This document shows, piece by piece, positions 8,901-15,833 of a stretch of DNA of 64,000 nucleotides. The stretch's first letter is position 1. Every line of letters begins with the position of its first letter. The notes under the pieces are model-generated. The model did not search any database. It was not told the origin of the DNA and saw only the letters and a program-made list of their open reading frames with translations. Both the position numbers and the translations under genes were made by a program. The DNA lies in contig NZ_LQGY01000050.1 in the NCBI RefSeq assembly GCF_001620055.1, positions 17,656-81,655 of the forward strand, written 5' to 3'. The stretch is from Agromyces sp. NDB4Y10 (lineage in GTDB: Bacteria; Actinomycetota; Actinomycetes; Actinomycetales; Microbacteriaceae).

Positions 8901-10590
8901 CCAGACGTTGCGCGCCACGGCGGCCCGTGATGGTACCCGCGTCGCGATCCCAGACGATGCGCGGCCGCAATTCGCCGAACCGGTCGGACGGGTACCGGCC
9001 GGCCAGCAGGTCGAGCGTCGCGTCGAACACGGAACGCGGGAGGGCGTGGAACGGCGCCGCGCGTCGGACCACGTCGAACCAGTGCTCGACCTCCCACTCG
9101 TCGACGGCCACCGCGGCGACGGTCTGCTGGGCGAGCACGTCGAGCGGGTTCGCCGGGATGCGGAGCGGTTCGATGCCGCCCGCGACCATGCGCTCGGCGA
9201 CGACGGCGGAGTGCAGGAGGTCGGCCCGGTGCTTGGGGAACATGAGTCCCTTGGAGACCTCGCCCACCTGGTGGCCGGCTCGGCCGATCCGCTGCAGGCC
9301 GCTCGCGACCGACGGCGGCGACTCGACCTGCATCACCAGGTCGACCGCGCCCATGTCGATCCCGAGTTCGAGGCTCGACGTGGCCACCACGCACTTCAGG
9401 CGACCGCCCTTGAGATCCGCCTCGACGAGCGCGCGCTCCTCCTTGCTGACCGAGCCGTGGTGCGAACGGGCGATGACCGGTTCGGCGCCGGCTGTGAGCC
9501 CGGATGAGCCCACGAGCTCGGCCGGCGGGCGCCGCGGCGTCGCCGCGGCCGGGCCGGGCGACGCGGCCGCGCCGGTCGAGGCCACGGCGACGGATGCCAC
9601 TGGGACCTCGGCACCGACGAGCCCGTCGCCGGCCGCCCCGTCGTCGCCCTCGCCCTCGGGCGGCGCCGTGCGCTCGGCCCAGAGTTCGTTGAGCCGGGCC
9701 GTCAGCCGCTCCGCGAGTCGGCGGGAGTTCGCGAACACGATGGTCGAGCGATGCGCGAGCACCTCGTCGAGGATCGCCTCCTCGACGTGCGGCCACACCG
9801 AGCCGCCCTGGTCGCCGGAGAGGTCGGCGAGGTCGTCGACGGGCACGGTCACGCGCAGGTCGAACCGCTTGCCCGACGGCGGCGCGACGATCGACACGGG
9901 CCTGGTGCCCGAGAGGAAGCGCGCCACCTCGTCGTGCGGCCGGACCGTCGCCGACAGGCCGATGCGCTGCACCGGCCTGGCGAGCAGCTCGTCGAGGCGC
10001 TCGAGCGACAGGGCGAGGTGGGCGCCGCGCTTGCTGCCGGCGAGCGCGTGGATCTCGTCGATGATGACCGTATCGACGCCGGCGAGCGTCTCGCGCGCCT
10101 GCGAGGTGAGCATCAGGAACAACGACTCGGGCGTCGTGATGAGGATGTCGGGCGGACGCTTCACGAGGGCCCGCCGATCGGCCGGCGAGGTGTCGCCCGA
10201 CCGGACCCCCACGGTCACCTCGGGCACGTCGACGCCCATCGCGGCGGCGGTGCGCGCGATGCCGACGAGCGGGGCGCGCAGGTTGCGCTCGACGTCGACG
10301 CCGAGGGCCTTGAGCGGCGACACGTAGACGACGCGCGTGGCGCGGGGCGCGGCATCCGTCACCTCGCCGGTCGCCGCGTCGACCGCCGGCAGCGGGGCGT
10401 GGTGGAGTCGGTCGATGGCCGAGAGGAACGCCGCGAGCGTCTTGCCCGACCCGGTGGGCGCCACGACGAGCGCGTGCTCGCCGCGGGCGATCGCCCGCCA
10501 CGCCGCATCCTGCACGGCCGTGGGCTCGCGGAACGACTCGGTGAACCACGCCCGCGTCGCAGGCGCGAACTCGTCGAGTGCGCCGGTCAT
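5941..10590 (-). CDS. lhr: Large ATP-dependent helicase-related protein Lhr
   Basis: Superfamily-2 DNA/RNA helicase of about 1,550 aa, the normal size of long Lhr proteins implicated in DNA repair. RecA-like domain 1 has Walker A APTGSGKT (44-51), motif II DEIH (178-181) and motif III SAT. Domain 2 has ATSSLELGIDMG and the arginine-finger motif QRIGRAGHQ near residue 433, followed by the winged-helix and Lhr core and a long C-terminal domain. A Gly/Ala/Pro-rich insertion (about 310-370) splits domain 2 and looks disordered. ATG 10590 is preferred: TTGAAT lies 6 nt upstream as a leaderless -10. The alternative TTG start at 10602 lies within that same hexamer. Confidence 0.95.
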   Translation of the reverse strand: MTGALDEFAPATRAWFTESFREPTAVQDAAWRAIARGEHALVVAPTGSGKTLAAFLSAIDRLHHAPLPAVDAATGEVTDAAPRATRVVYVSPLKALGVDVERNLRAPLVGIARTAAAMGVDVPEVTVGVRSGDTSPADRRALVKRPPDILITTPESLFLMLTSQARETLAGVDTVIIDEIHALAGSKRGAHLALSLERLDELLARPVQRIGLSATVRPHDEVARFLSGTRPVSIVAPPSGKRFDLRVTVPVDDLADLSGDQGGSVWPHVEEAILDEVLAHRSTIVFANSRRLAERLTARLNELWAERTAPPEGEGDDGAAGDGLVGAEVPVASVAVASTGAAASPGPAAATPRRPPAELVGSSGLTAGAEPVIARSHHGSVSKEERALVEADLKGGRLKCVVATSSLELGIDMGAVDLVMQVESPPSVASGLQRIGRAGHQVGEVSKGLMFPKHRADLLHSAVVAERMVAGGIEPLRIPANPLDVLAQQTVAAVAVDEWEVEHWFDVVRRAAPFHALPRSVFDATLDLLAGRYPSDRFGELRPRIVWDRDAGTITGRRGAQRLAVTSGGTIPDRGLFGVFMIGDAGPGRRVGELDEEMVYESRVGDVFALGATSWRIQEITHDRVLVSPAFGEPGRLPFWKGDGIGRPAELGEAIGGFIGELAGADASAALERCAAAGLDERAGANLVRFIADQREATRVVPDDQSLVVERFRDELGDWRIVLHSPYGMRVHAPWALAVDARVQERFGLESHAVASDDGIVLRLPDTADEPPGSELFEFEPAELAQLATERVGDSALFASRFRECAARALLLPRQNPGKRSPLWQQRQKASQLLEVARDFPDFPIVLEAVRECLQDVYDLPALTAIAERIRARRIRFVDVATETASPFAASLLFGYVGAFMYEGDAPLAERRAAALSLDPGLLAELLGTVELRELLDPAVVEDTERMLQRRHPDRLAKGEEGVADLLRELGPITVAEIAERVDEQTDAAASVDALVTARRAARVRFGGGDWVVAVEDLSRLRDALGVPIPPGLPEVFGEAVPDPLGDLVSRYARTHGPFTTAAVAERFGIGVAIAQAALARLAGDRRIVEGAFLPHGSGTEWCDAEVLRRVRRRSLAALREEVEPVAPREFARFLPDWQHVGGRLRGVDGVAAVIEQLEGVRIPASAWETFVLPARVGDYRPDMLDELTASGEVLWVGQGSLSGDDGWVSLHLADTVKLTMPAPADQPLDAIETELLAVLGGGGAYFFRQLVDAVGGTDDAAVLDALWRLVWAGLVTNDTFAPVRGLLTGGGAHKTKASAPRARLRGRSLSRRALASAAAAAEGARTPRSAPPRAAGRWSVLPMASDAATPRAHALGETLLERYGVVTRGSVVAEDHLGGFALAYRTLAGFEETGRVRRGYFIDGQGGAQFATSAAVDRLRQAPTGGAVVLAATDPANPFGAALDWPEPTTEITHRPARKGGALVAVVDGEAVFYLERGGRTALVFTDDAEALGAGATALAEALGRARGARFRVESVNGAGVHGSVLDPPLRAAGFRETPQGLRFEARG

Positions 10591-10596
10591 CCCACC

Positions 10597-10602
10597 ATTC
10601 AA
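10597..10602 (-). promoter_or_regulatory. -10 element TTGAAT of lhr-nei (leaderless-type)
   Basis: TTGAAT is 6 nt upstream of ATG 10590. It would transcribe both lhr and the adjoining glycosylase gene. Confidence 0.4.
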
Positions 10603-10635
10603 GCGGATGCCACCGACACCGTCGCCGGGTTGCGC

Positions 10636-12090
10636 TCAGCCCGACGCGCGCACCTCGGCGAGCGCGCGCTCCACGGCCGCGACCGTGCGGCGCGCCTGCG
10701 CGGCATCCGTGCCCCAGTTGCTGACCGAGAAGCGGACCACAGCACGGTCGTGCCACCGGGAGGTCATCGCGAGGACCTCGCCGTCCAGGAGCAGTCGCGC
10801 GCTGAGCGCCTGCGTCGCCGCGTCGTCCTCGAGGGCGATGCAGACCTGGGTGAACGCCACCTCGTTCAGCACCGAGACGCCCGGGAGCCGCGCGACGCCC
10901 TCGGCGATGATCCGGGCGGAGCCGGCCAGTCGGTCGATGAGGTCGGCGACGCCCTCGCGACCGAGGTGGCGCAGCACCGCCCACGTCGGAACGCCGCGCG
11001 CCCGCCGCGACAGTTCCGCGACCTTCTCGTGCGGGTCGGCGCCCTCGGTCGTGGCCTGCAGGTAGCTCGCGTGCATGGTCAGCGCGTGCCGCATCGCGGC
11101 GCCGTCTCGCACCATCGCGATGCCGCAGTCGTACGGGACGTTGAGCGTCTTGTGCGCGTCGGTCGACCACGAGTCGGCGTCGGCGAGCCCCTCGGTAAGC
11201 GGGCGCAGCCGGGGGGATGCCGCAGCCCAGAGGCCGAACGCCCCGTCGACGTGCACCCACGCGCCCGCCTCGTGGGCGACGCGGCACGCCTCGGCGAACG
11301 GGTCGAACGCGCCGGAGTGGATGTTGCCCGCCTGGAGGCACACGATCGCCGGTCCCTCCCCCGAGGCGAGCACCTCGCGGAGCGCGTCCGGCCGGATGCG
11401 ACCCTGCTCGTCGGCGGCCGCCTCGATCGGCGAGCCGAGACCGAGGTACCGGCCCGCGAGGTCGATCGTGCCGTGGCGTTCGGCGCCGACCACGAAGCGG
11501 ACGCGCGGACCTCCCGCGAGCCCGTCGCGCGCGACGTCCCAACCGGCGCGCCGGAGCACCTCGTCGCGCGCCGCGGCGAGGCACGCGAACTGCGCCGTGG
11601 TCGCACCCGTCGCGAAGCCGACCTCGCTCTCCGCGGGGAGGCCGAGCAGCTCGAGGACCCAGGCCGCGGCGATCTCCTCGACGGCGGCGGTGCCGGGCGT
11701 GACGTTGCGGAGGCCGTTGTTCTGGTCCCAGGTCGAGACGAGCCAGTCCGCCGCGAGCGCCACGGGCTGCGTGCCGCCGATGACCCACCCGAAGAATCGC
11801 GGCGAGCCCATCGCCATGAGGCCCGGCTCGATCCGATCGGCGAGGCGTTCGATGACCTCCGCGGCCGGTTCCCCGTGCTCGGGGAGGTCGCGTCCGAGGG
11901 CGTCGCCGATCTCGTCGACCGTCGCCCGCGGAGGGATCGGCCGCTCGGCGAGCCCGTCGAGCCAGTCGGCCGCGCGTCGGTGCGCGCGGGCGAGGAGCGC
12001 CTCGTCGTACGGCCGGTGCGCCGCTCCGCCCGCTCCGTCGGACGGCGTCGTCCGGGCAGTCGCGGAGGTCTCGTCGAGTCGATCGGGCAT
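10636..12090 (-). CDS. PLP-dependent group II decarboxylase family protein
   Basis: Fold-type I pyridoxal-phosphate enzyme related to aromatic-L-amino-acid and glutamate decarboxylases, 484 aa. The cofactor site is intact: STDAHKTLNVPYDCG carries the Schiff-base Lys314, HVDGAFG (280-286) holds the PLP-binding Asp282, and ERHGTID contains the ring-stacking His206. The family N-terminus (PRFFGWVIGGTQP at about 97-109) is also present. Substrate is not predictable; actinobacterial relatives act on aromatic amino acids or diaminobutyrate. It lies alone, with 45 nt to lhr downstream and 82 nt to the peptidase gene upstream on the same strand. AGGTGG precedes ATG 12090. Confidence 0.88.
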   Translation of the reverse strand: MPDRLDETSATARTTPSDGAGGAAHRPYDEALLARAHRRAADWLDGLAERPIPPRATVDEIGDALGRDLPEHGEPAAEVIERLADRIEPGLMAMGSPRFFGWVIGGTQPVALAADWLVSTWDQNNGLRNVTPGTAAVEEIAAAWVLELLGLPAESEVGFATGATTAQFACLAAARDEVLRRAGWDVARDGLAGGPRVRFVVGAERHGTIDLAGRYLGLGSPIEAAADEQGRIRPDALREVLASGEGPAIVCLQAGNIHSGAFDPFAEACRVAHEAGAWVHVDGAFGLWAAASPRLRPLTEGLADADSWSTDAHKTLNVPYDCGIAMVRDGAAMRHALTMHASYLQATTEGADPHEKVAELSRRARGVPTWAVLRHLGREGVADLIDRLAGSARIIAEGVARLPGVSVLNEVAFTQVCIALEDDAATQALSARLLLDGEVLAMTSRWHDRAVVRFSVSNWGTDAAQARRTVAAVERALAEVRASG

Positions 12091-12172
12091 GGTCCACCTG
12101 GATTCCGCGCATACCGCGCACCCCGATCATGCTCCCGGTCGCCGCGCGAGTCAACGCCGGTCCGGGCCGGGC

Positions 12173-13717
12173 TCAGGCCGCGGGGCAGGTGACGTCGGCA
12201 GGCGGGACGACGCCGTCGACGAGGTACTGTTCGACCGCGGCATCCACGCACGTGTCGCCCTTGTTGAACGCCGTGTGCCCCTCGCCGGTTCGCGTGACCA
12301 GGACGCCGCTCTCGAGCTGCGACGCCACGGCGACCGCCCAGGCGTGCGGGGTGGACGGGTCGCCGGTCGTGCCGAGGACGAGGATCGGCGCGGCGCCCGG
12401 TGCGGCGATCGCGACGCGTTCGAGGTCGGACTGGAACGGCCAGGACAGGCACGAGACGTCGCCGAACGCGAAGTACACGCCCAGGTGCGGCGCCGACTTG
12501 CTGAGCTGTCGCGCCTCCTCCTTCATCACCTCGACGTTGTTCTGGGCGGTGTGGTCCAGGCAGTTCACGGCGCGGATGGCCTCGGGGAGGTTGCCGGAGT
12601 AGTCGCCGTCCGGGTTCCGGCCGTAGTACCCGTCGACGACGGAGAGCGCGACCTCCGCCTGCCCTGCGACGACCGTCGTGAAGACCGTGTCGAGCACCGG
12701 CCAGGTCTCCTTCAGGTACAGCGGTGCGGCGATCGCGATGAGCAGCGAGTCGACGCTGAGTACGCGCCCGTCGGTGGACGGGATCGGGTTCCTCGCGACC
12801 GCGTCGAGGATCTCGCGGACGACCTGCAGCGCGTCGTCGGCGGTGCCCTGGAACGGGCAGGAGGCGGCCGGGATGCACGCCGCGAGGTACGAGCGCAGCG
12901 CCGTCTCGAAGCCGACGGCCTGGGCGAGCGTGATCGCGGCCCGAGTGAGCGAGGGGTCGATCGGGCCGTCGAGTACGAGGCGGCCCACCTTCTCGGGGAA
13001 CAGGCCGGCGTACACGGTGCCGAGGTACGCCCCGTACGAGTAGCCCAGGTAGGCGAGCTGCTCCTCCCCGAGCGCGGCGCGAAGCATGTCGAGGTCTCGT
13101 GCGGAGCTCGCGGTGTCGACGTTCGCGAGGAGGTCGCCGGTGTTGCGCAGGCACGCCTGGCCGAAGCGGTGGGTGAGTTCGTTCTGCGAGGTGAGCCAGT
13201 CGTTGGTGCCGCGGACGCCGCGAGCCGGCGCGTAGAGGAGCTGGTCGAGTTCCTTCGGCGCAAGGCAGTCCACCGCCGTGGACCGGCCGACCCCGCGCGG
13301 GTCGAACCCGACGATGTCGTAGCGGTCCTGCAGCGCATCGGTGACGGCCACGTCGAGCGAGGTCGCGACCGCGTCGTACCCCGAGACGCCGGGGCCGCCG
13401 GGGTTCATCAGCAGTGACCCGATGCGCTCCCCGCGCGCGGGCTGGCGGATGAGCGCGAGCTCGATCTCGCCCGCGGTGGGCGCGTCCCAGTCCAGGGGCG
13501 CGACGGCCGTGGCGCACTGGAAGTCGCCGCAGTCCTCCCACCGCAGCACCTGGCCGTAGAAGGGCTCGAGCGCGGCATCCACCTTCTCGCCGGTCGGCGT
13601 GGACTCGTCGACGACCGGGAAGAACGTCGACAGCCCGCAGCCCGTGCCGCTCATGGCGATGCCGACGGATGCCGCTGCGGCGACCGCGAGCACGACCCCC
13701 CTCGGTGCCCGACCCAT
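12173..13717 (-). CDS. Exported alpha/beta hydrolase, S33 tripeptidyl aminopeptidase-like (TAP)
   Basis: Secreted or membrane-anchored serine peptidase of the TAP/SlpD group, 514 aa. A signal sequence (MGRAPRGVVLAVAAAASVGI) ends in a Cys-containing site (SGTGC27) that could be a degenerate lipobox. The oxyanion region MNPGGPGVSGYDA is followed by nucleophile GYSYG (Ser227), then Asp453 in TTGDPSTPHAWA and His481 in GEGHTAFN within the C-terminal TAP-like domain. ATG 13717 is chosen because GATACT lies 7 nt upstream and the signal peptide starts there; the reading frame also continues upstream, across the intergenic region. It is divergent from the Hsp70 gene, so its promoter neighbours the Ini-like locus. 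Confidence 0.9.
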   Translation of the reverse strand: MGRAPRGVVLAVAAAASVGIAMSGTGCGLSTFFPVVDESTPTGEKVDAALEPFYGQVLRWEDCGDFQCATAVAPLDWDAPTAGEIELALIRQPARGERIGSLLMNPGGPGVSGYDAVATSLDVAVTDALQDRYDIVGFDPRGVGRSTAVDCLAPKELDQLLYAPARGVRGTNDWLTSQNELTHRFGQACLRNTGDLLANVDTASSARDLDMLRAALGEEQLAYLGYSYGAYLGTVYAGLFPEKVGRLVLDGPIDPSLTRAAITLAQAVGFETALRSYLAACIPAASCPFQGTADDALQVVREILDAVARNPIPSTDGRVLSVDSLLIAIAAPLYLKETWPVLDTVFTTVVAGQAEVALSVVDGYYGRNPDGDYSGNLPEAIRAVNCLDHTAQNNVEVMKEEARQLSKSAPHLGVYFAFGDVSCLSWPFQSDLERVAIAAPGAAPILVLGTTGDPSTPHAWAVAVASQLESGVLVTRTGEGHTAFNKGDTCVDAAVEQYLVDGVVPPADVTCPAA

Positions 13718-13724
13718 GGCGGCC

Positions 13725-13730
13725 AGTATC
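13725..13730 (-). promoter_or_regulatory. -10-like GATACT of the S33 peptidase gene (leaderless-type)
   Basis: GATACT is 7 nt upstream of ATG 13717 on the minus strand. The C-rich motif TCCCCCGAT (13738-13746) lies immediately upstream, so the motif cluster of the Ini-like locus could influence this gene too. Confidence 0.4.
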
Positions 13731-13737
13731 CACGGAA

Positions 13738-13900
13738 TCCCCCGATCCGCCCACCCCCGTACTGGGGTGATCCGCGCCACGACCCGGTGTCCCCCGGACG
13801 GATCCGCGGTCTGACGCGGATCCGGCCGGTGAACGACGCGAATGTCCCCCGAATCGGGGCCTGTACCCCTGTTGCCGCGGTTCGGGTCGAGGAGGACAAT
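13738..13900 (+). promoter_or_regulatory. Hsp70/LuxR operon promoter with C-rich repeat motifs
   Basis: TTGCCG (13872-13877), a 17-nt spacer and GACAAT (13895-13900) form a plausible sigma-A-type promoter for the Hsp70 gene. Upstream are related C-rich motifs: TCCCCCGAT (13738), TGTCCCCCGGA (13788), TGTCCCCCGAA (13843, part of the inverted repeat CCCCGA-A-TCGGGG) and TGTACCCCTGT (13862) overlapping the first base of the -35. The last position is typical of an activator contacting RNA polymerase. The regulator binding here is unknown; the LuxR protein of the same locus is the obvious candidate. Confidence 0.5.
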
Positions 13901-13964
13901 CGACCCGTCGCGGCACGGACTCGTACGGCTCCACGCCGGTGTCGCGCAGGGGGGGTAAGAGTCC

Positions 13965-15833
13965 TTGAACTCGTACGCGCTCGGAATCGACATCGGAACG
14001 ACCTACACCGCCGCCGGCATCACCCGGCGGGGAACCGGCGGTGCGCTCGTCGGCACGGCGCTCGAGCTCGGCAGCCGGAAGGCCGCCATGCCGACCGTCG
14101 CGTACCTCGCGCAGGACGGCGCCGTGGTCGTCGGCGAGCCTGCCGAGCGGCGCGCCATCGATGCGCCCGACCGGGTCGTGCGCGGCTTCAAACGCCGCAT
14201 CGGCGACGAGACGCCCTTGATCGTCGGGGACCTCGCCGTCGCACCCGAGGAACTCTTCGCGCTGCTGGCCGGATGGGTGGTCGAGCGCGCCGAGGAGCAG
14301 GAGGGCGAGCCGCCCACCTCCATCACGATCTCGCACCCGGCGGCATGGGGCGCGCACCGCATCGAGTCGATCCGCGGCGCGCTCGAGGCCGCGGGCCTCG
14401 GCCACGCCGACCTGGTGAGCGAGCCGGAGGCCGCCGGACTCAAGTACCTCTCCGAGCACCACCTGGACGACGGCCGCGTGATCGCCGTCTACGACCTCGG
14501 CGGCGGGACGTTCGACGTCGCGCTCCTGCGACGCAGCGGGGAGGACGGGCTCGAACTCGTCGGCGCCCCCCGAGGCATCGACCGGCTCGGCGGAACGGAC
14601 TTCGACCAGCTCGTGTTCGACCACGTCCGGACGTCGGCAGAGGATGCGTTCGGCGACCTCGAGGAGGATTCGGCCGAAGCAGCGGTCGCCCTGGCGCGCG
14701 TGCGCCGGGAGTGCACCGAGGCGAAGGAGGCGCTCTCGTTCGACGCGGAGACGTCCGTGCCGGTGGCGCTTCCCAGCGGGCACGCCCGCGTACGGCTCGT
14801 CCGGAGCGAGTTCGAGCAGATGATCGAGCCGGACCTGCGGCGGACGGTCGAGACGCTCCGCGAGACGATCGACGCAGCCGGGCTCGAGCTCGACGACCTC
14901 GACGCCGTCCTGCTCATCGGCGGGTCGTCCCGCATCCCGGCCGTGACCCAGCTCATCTCGTCCGAACTCGGCCTGCCGGTCGCCATCGACGCCGATCCGA
15001 AGGCGTCCATCAGCCACGGCGCCGCAATCGCGGCGGCGCGACACCTCGAGTCCGCGCCTGACGACGGGGCGACCTCTGCCACGCCCGAGCCCGTCGGGGA
15101 CGAGGTCCCCGCAGACCCGGCCGAGGACCGACGGCGAGCGCTCCCCGCTTGGTTGCGGAGGACGCCGGACACTCCTGGGCTCTCCATGGGGCTCCGCACC
15201 ACGCTGCTGGCGGGTGCGGCCGCGGCACTGCTCGGCATCCTCGTCCCGATCACGCCGCTCGGTGCGGGCGGGGAGCAGGGCGAGGCCGCCGACGGCGCGG
15301 CCGAACTCGAGGCCTCCGGTACCTACGCCGCGGGGCGATACGTGGCGGGCGACGGCGCGACGGGGCAGGCCGGATCGACCGCCCGGCCCCCCGCGGACGA
15401 CCCGTTCACCCGGGCCGACGAGTCGGAGCTCGAGCAGTCGACCGGCCCGCTGAAGCCGGGCAAGTCGTCGACCGGCGGATCCGAGGCGCCATCCGGATCG
15501 ACCGGAACCAAGGCGACGCCTGGCGGCGACACGACCGCTTCGGGATCATCGCCGGGTGGCTCGTCGTCCCCGCCGACGACCGGCTCCGACTCGTCGCCGT
15601 CCCCCACGACGGATCCCTCGCCGACGCCGGATCCCCAACCATCGCCCGATCCCGCACCCGTACCGGAACCCGACCCCGCACCGGACCCGTCGCCCGAACC
15701 CGACCCCGCACCGGACCCGTCGCCCGAACCCGACCCCGTGCCGGACCCGTCACCCGAGCCGAGCCCCGAGCCCGCGCCCGAACCAGAACCGACCGTGACG
15801 TCCGAGCCCACGGAGCCTCCGGCGACCCCATGA
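13965..15833 (+). CDS. Membrane-anchored Hsp70-family ATPase with proline-rich tail
   Basis: DnaK-like actin-fold ATPase without a peptide-binding domain. Phosphate-1 motif LGIDIGTTYTAAG (6-18), phosphate-2 YDLGGGTFDVALL (176-188) and the adenosine motif LLIGGSSRIP (316-325) are intact, so it should bind ATP. After about residue 365 comes a linker, one transmembrane helix (410-433) and about 190 residues of low-complexity Pro/Ser/Asp/Glu sequence including three copies of a PEPDPAPDPS-type decapeptide; this tail should sit outside the membrane and could span the wall. TTG 13965 follows a GGGGGG purine tract; no better start is visible. The stop overlaps the LuxR gene start by 4 nt. It is not the housekeeping chaperone; a sensor role is inference. 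Confidence 0.88.
   Translation: MNSYALGIDIGTTYTAAGITRRGTGGALVGTALELGSRKAAMPTVAYLAQDGAVVVGEPAERRAIDAPDRVVRGFKRRIGDETPLIVGDLAVAPEELFALLAGWVVERAEEQEGEPPTSITISHPAAWGAHRIESIRGALEAAGLGHADLVSEPEAAGLKYLSEHHLDDGRVIAVYDLGGGTFDVALLRRSGEDGLELVGAPRGIDRLGGTDFDQLVFDHVRTSAEDAFGDLEEDSAEAAVALARVRRECTEAKEALSFDAETSVPVALPSGHARVRLVRSEFEQMIEPDLRRTVETLRETIDAAGLELDDLDAVLLIGGSSRIPAVTQLISSELGLPVAIDADPKASISHGAAIAAARHLESAPDDGATSATPEPVGDEVPADPAEDRRRALPAWLRRTPDTPGLSMGLRTTLLAGAAAALLGILVPITPLGAGGEQGEAADGAAELEASGTYAAGRYVAGDGATGQAGSTARPPADDPFTRADESELEQSTGPLKPGKSSTGGSEAPSGSTGTKATPGGDTTASGSSPGGSSSPPTTGSDSSPSPTTDPSPTPDPQPSPDPAPVPEPDPAPDPSPEPDPAPDPSPEPDPVPDPSPEPSPEPAPEPEPTVTSEPTEPPATP
15661..15750 (+). repeat. Three 30-bp tandem repeats encoding Pro/Asp/Glu decapeptides
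   Basis: Three consecutive 30-bp units (15661-15690, 15691-15720, 15721-15750), nearly identical, encode PEPDPAPDPS-type repeats in the extracellular tail of the Hsp70-like protein. In-frame repeat-number variation would change tail length without a frameshift. Confidence 0.9.

Noticed and set aside
5584..9507. 1307-codon open frame antisense to lhr
   Set aside because: Shadow of lhr third-position G+C; no domain or ribosome-binding site.
13718..13993. Upstream extension of the S33 peptidase gene across the divergent promoter
   Set aside because: The signal peptide begins at ATG 13717 and the extension would cover the Hsp70 start and promoter with no conserved sequence.
15149..15829. Upstream extension of the LuxR regulator frame through the Hsp70 gene
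   Set aside because: Arg/Pro-rich out-of-frame reading of the Hsp70 gene; ATG 15830 with ATGA overlap is the natural start.
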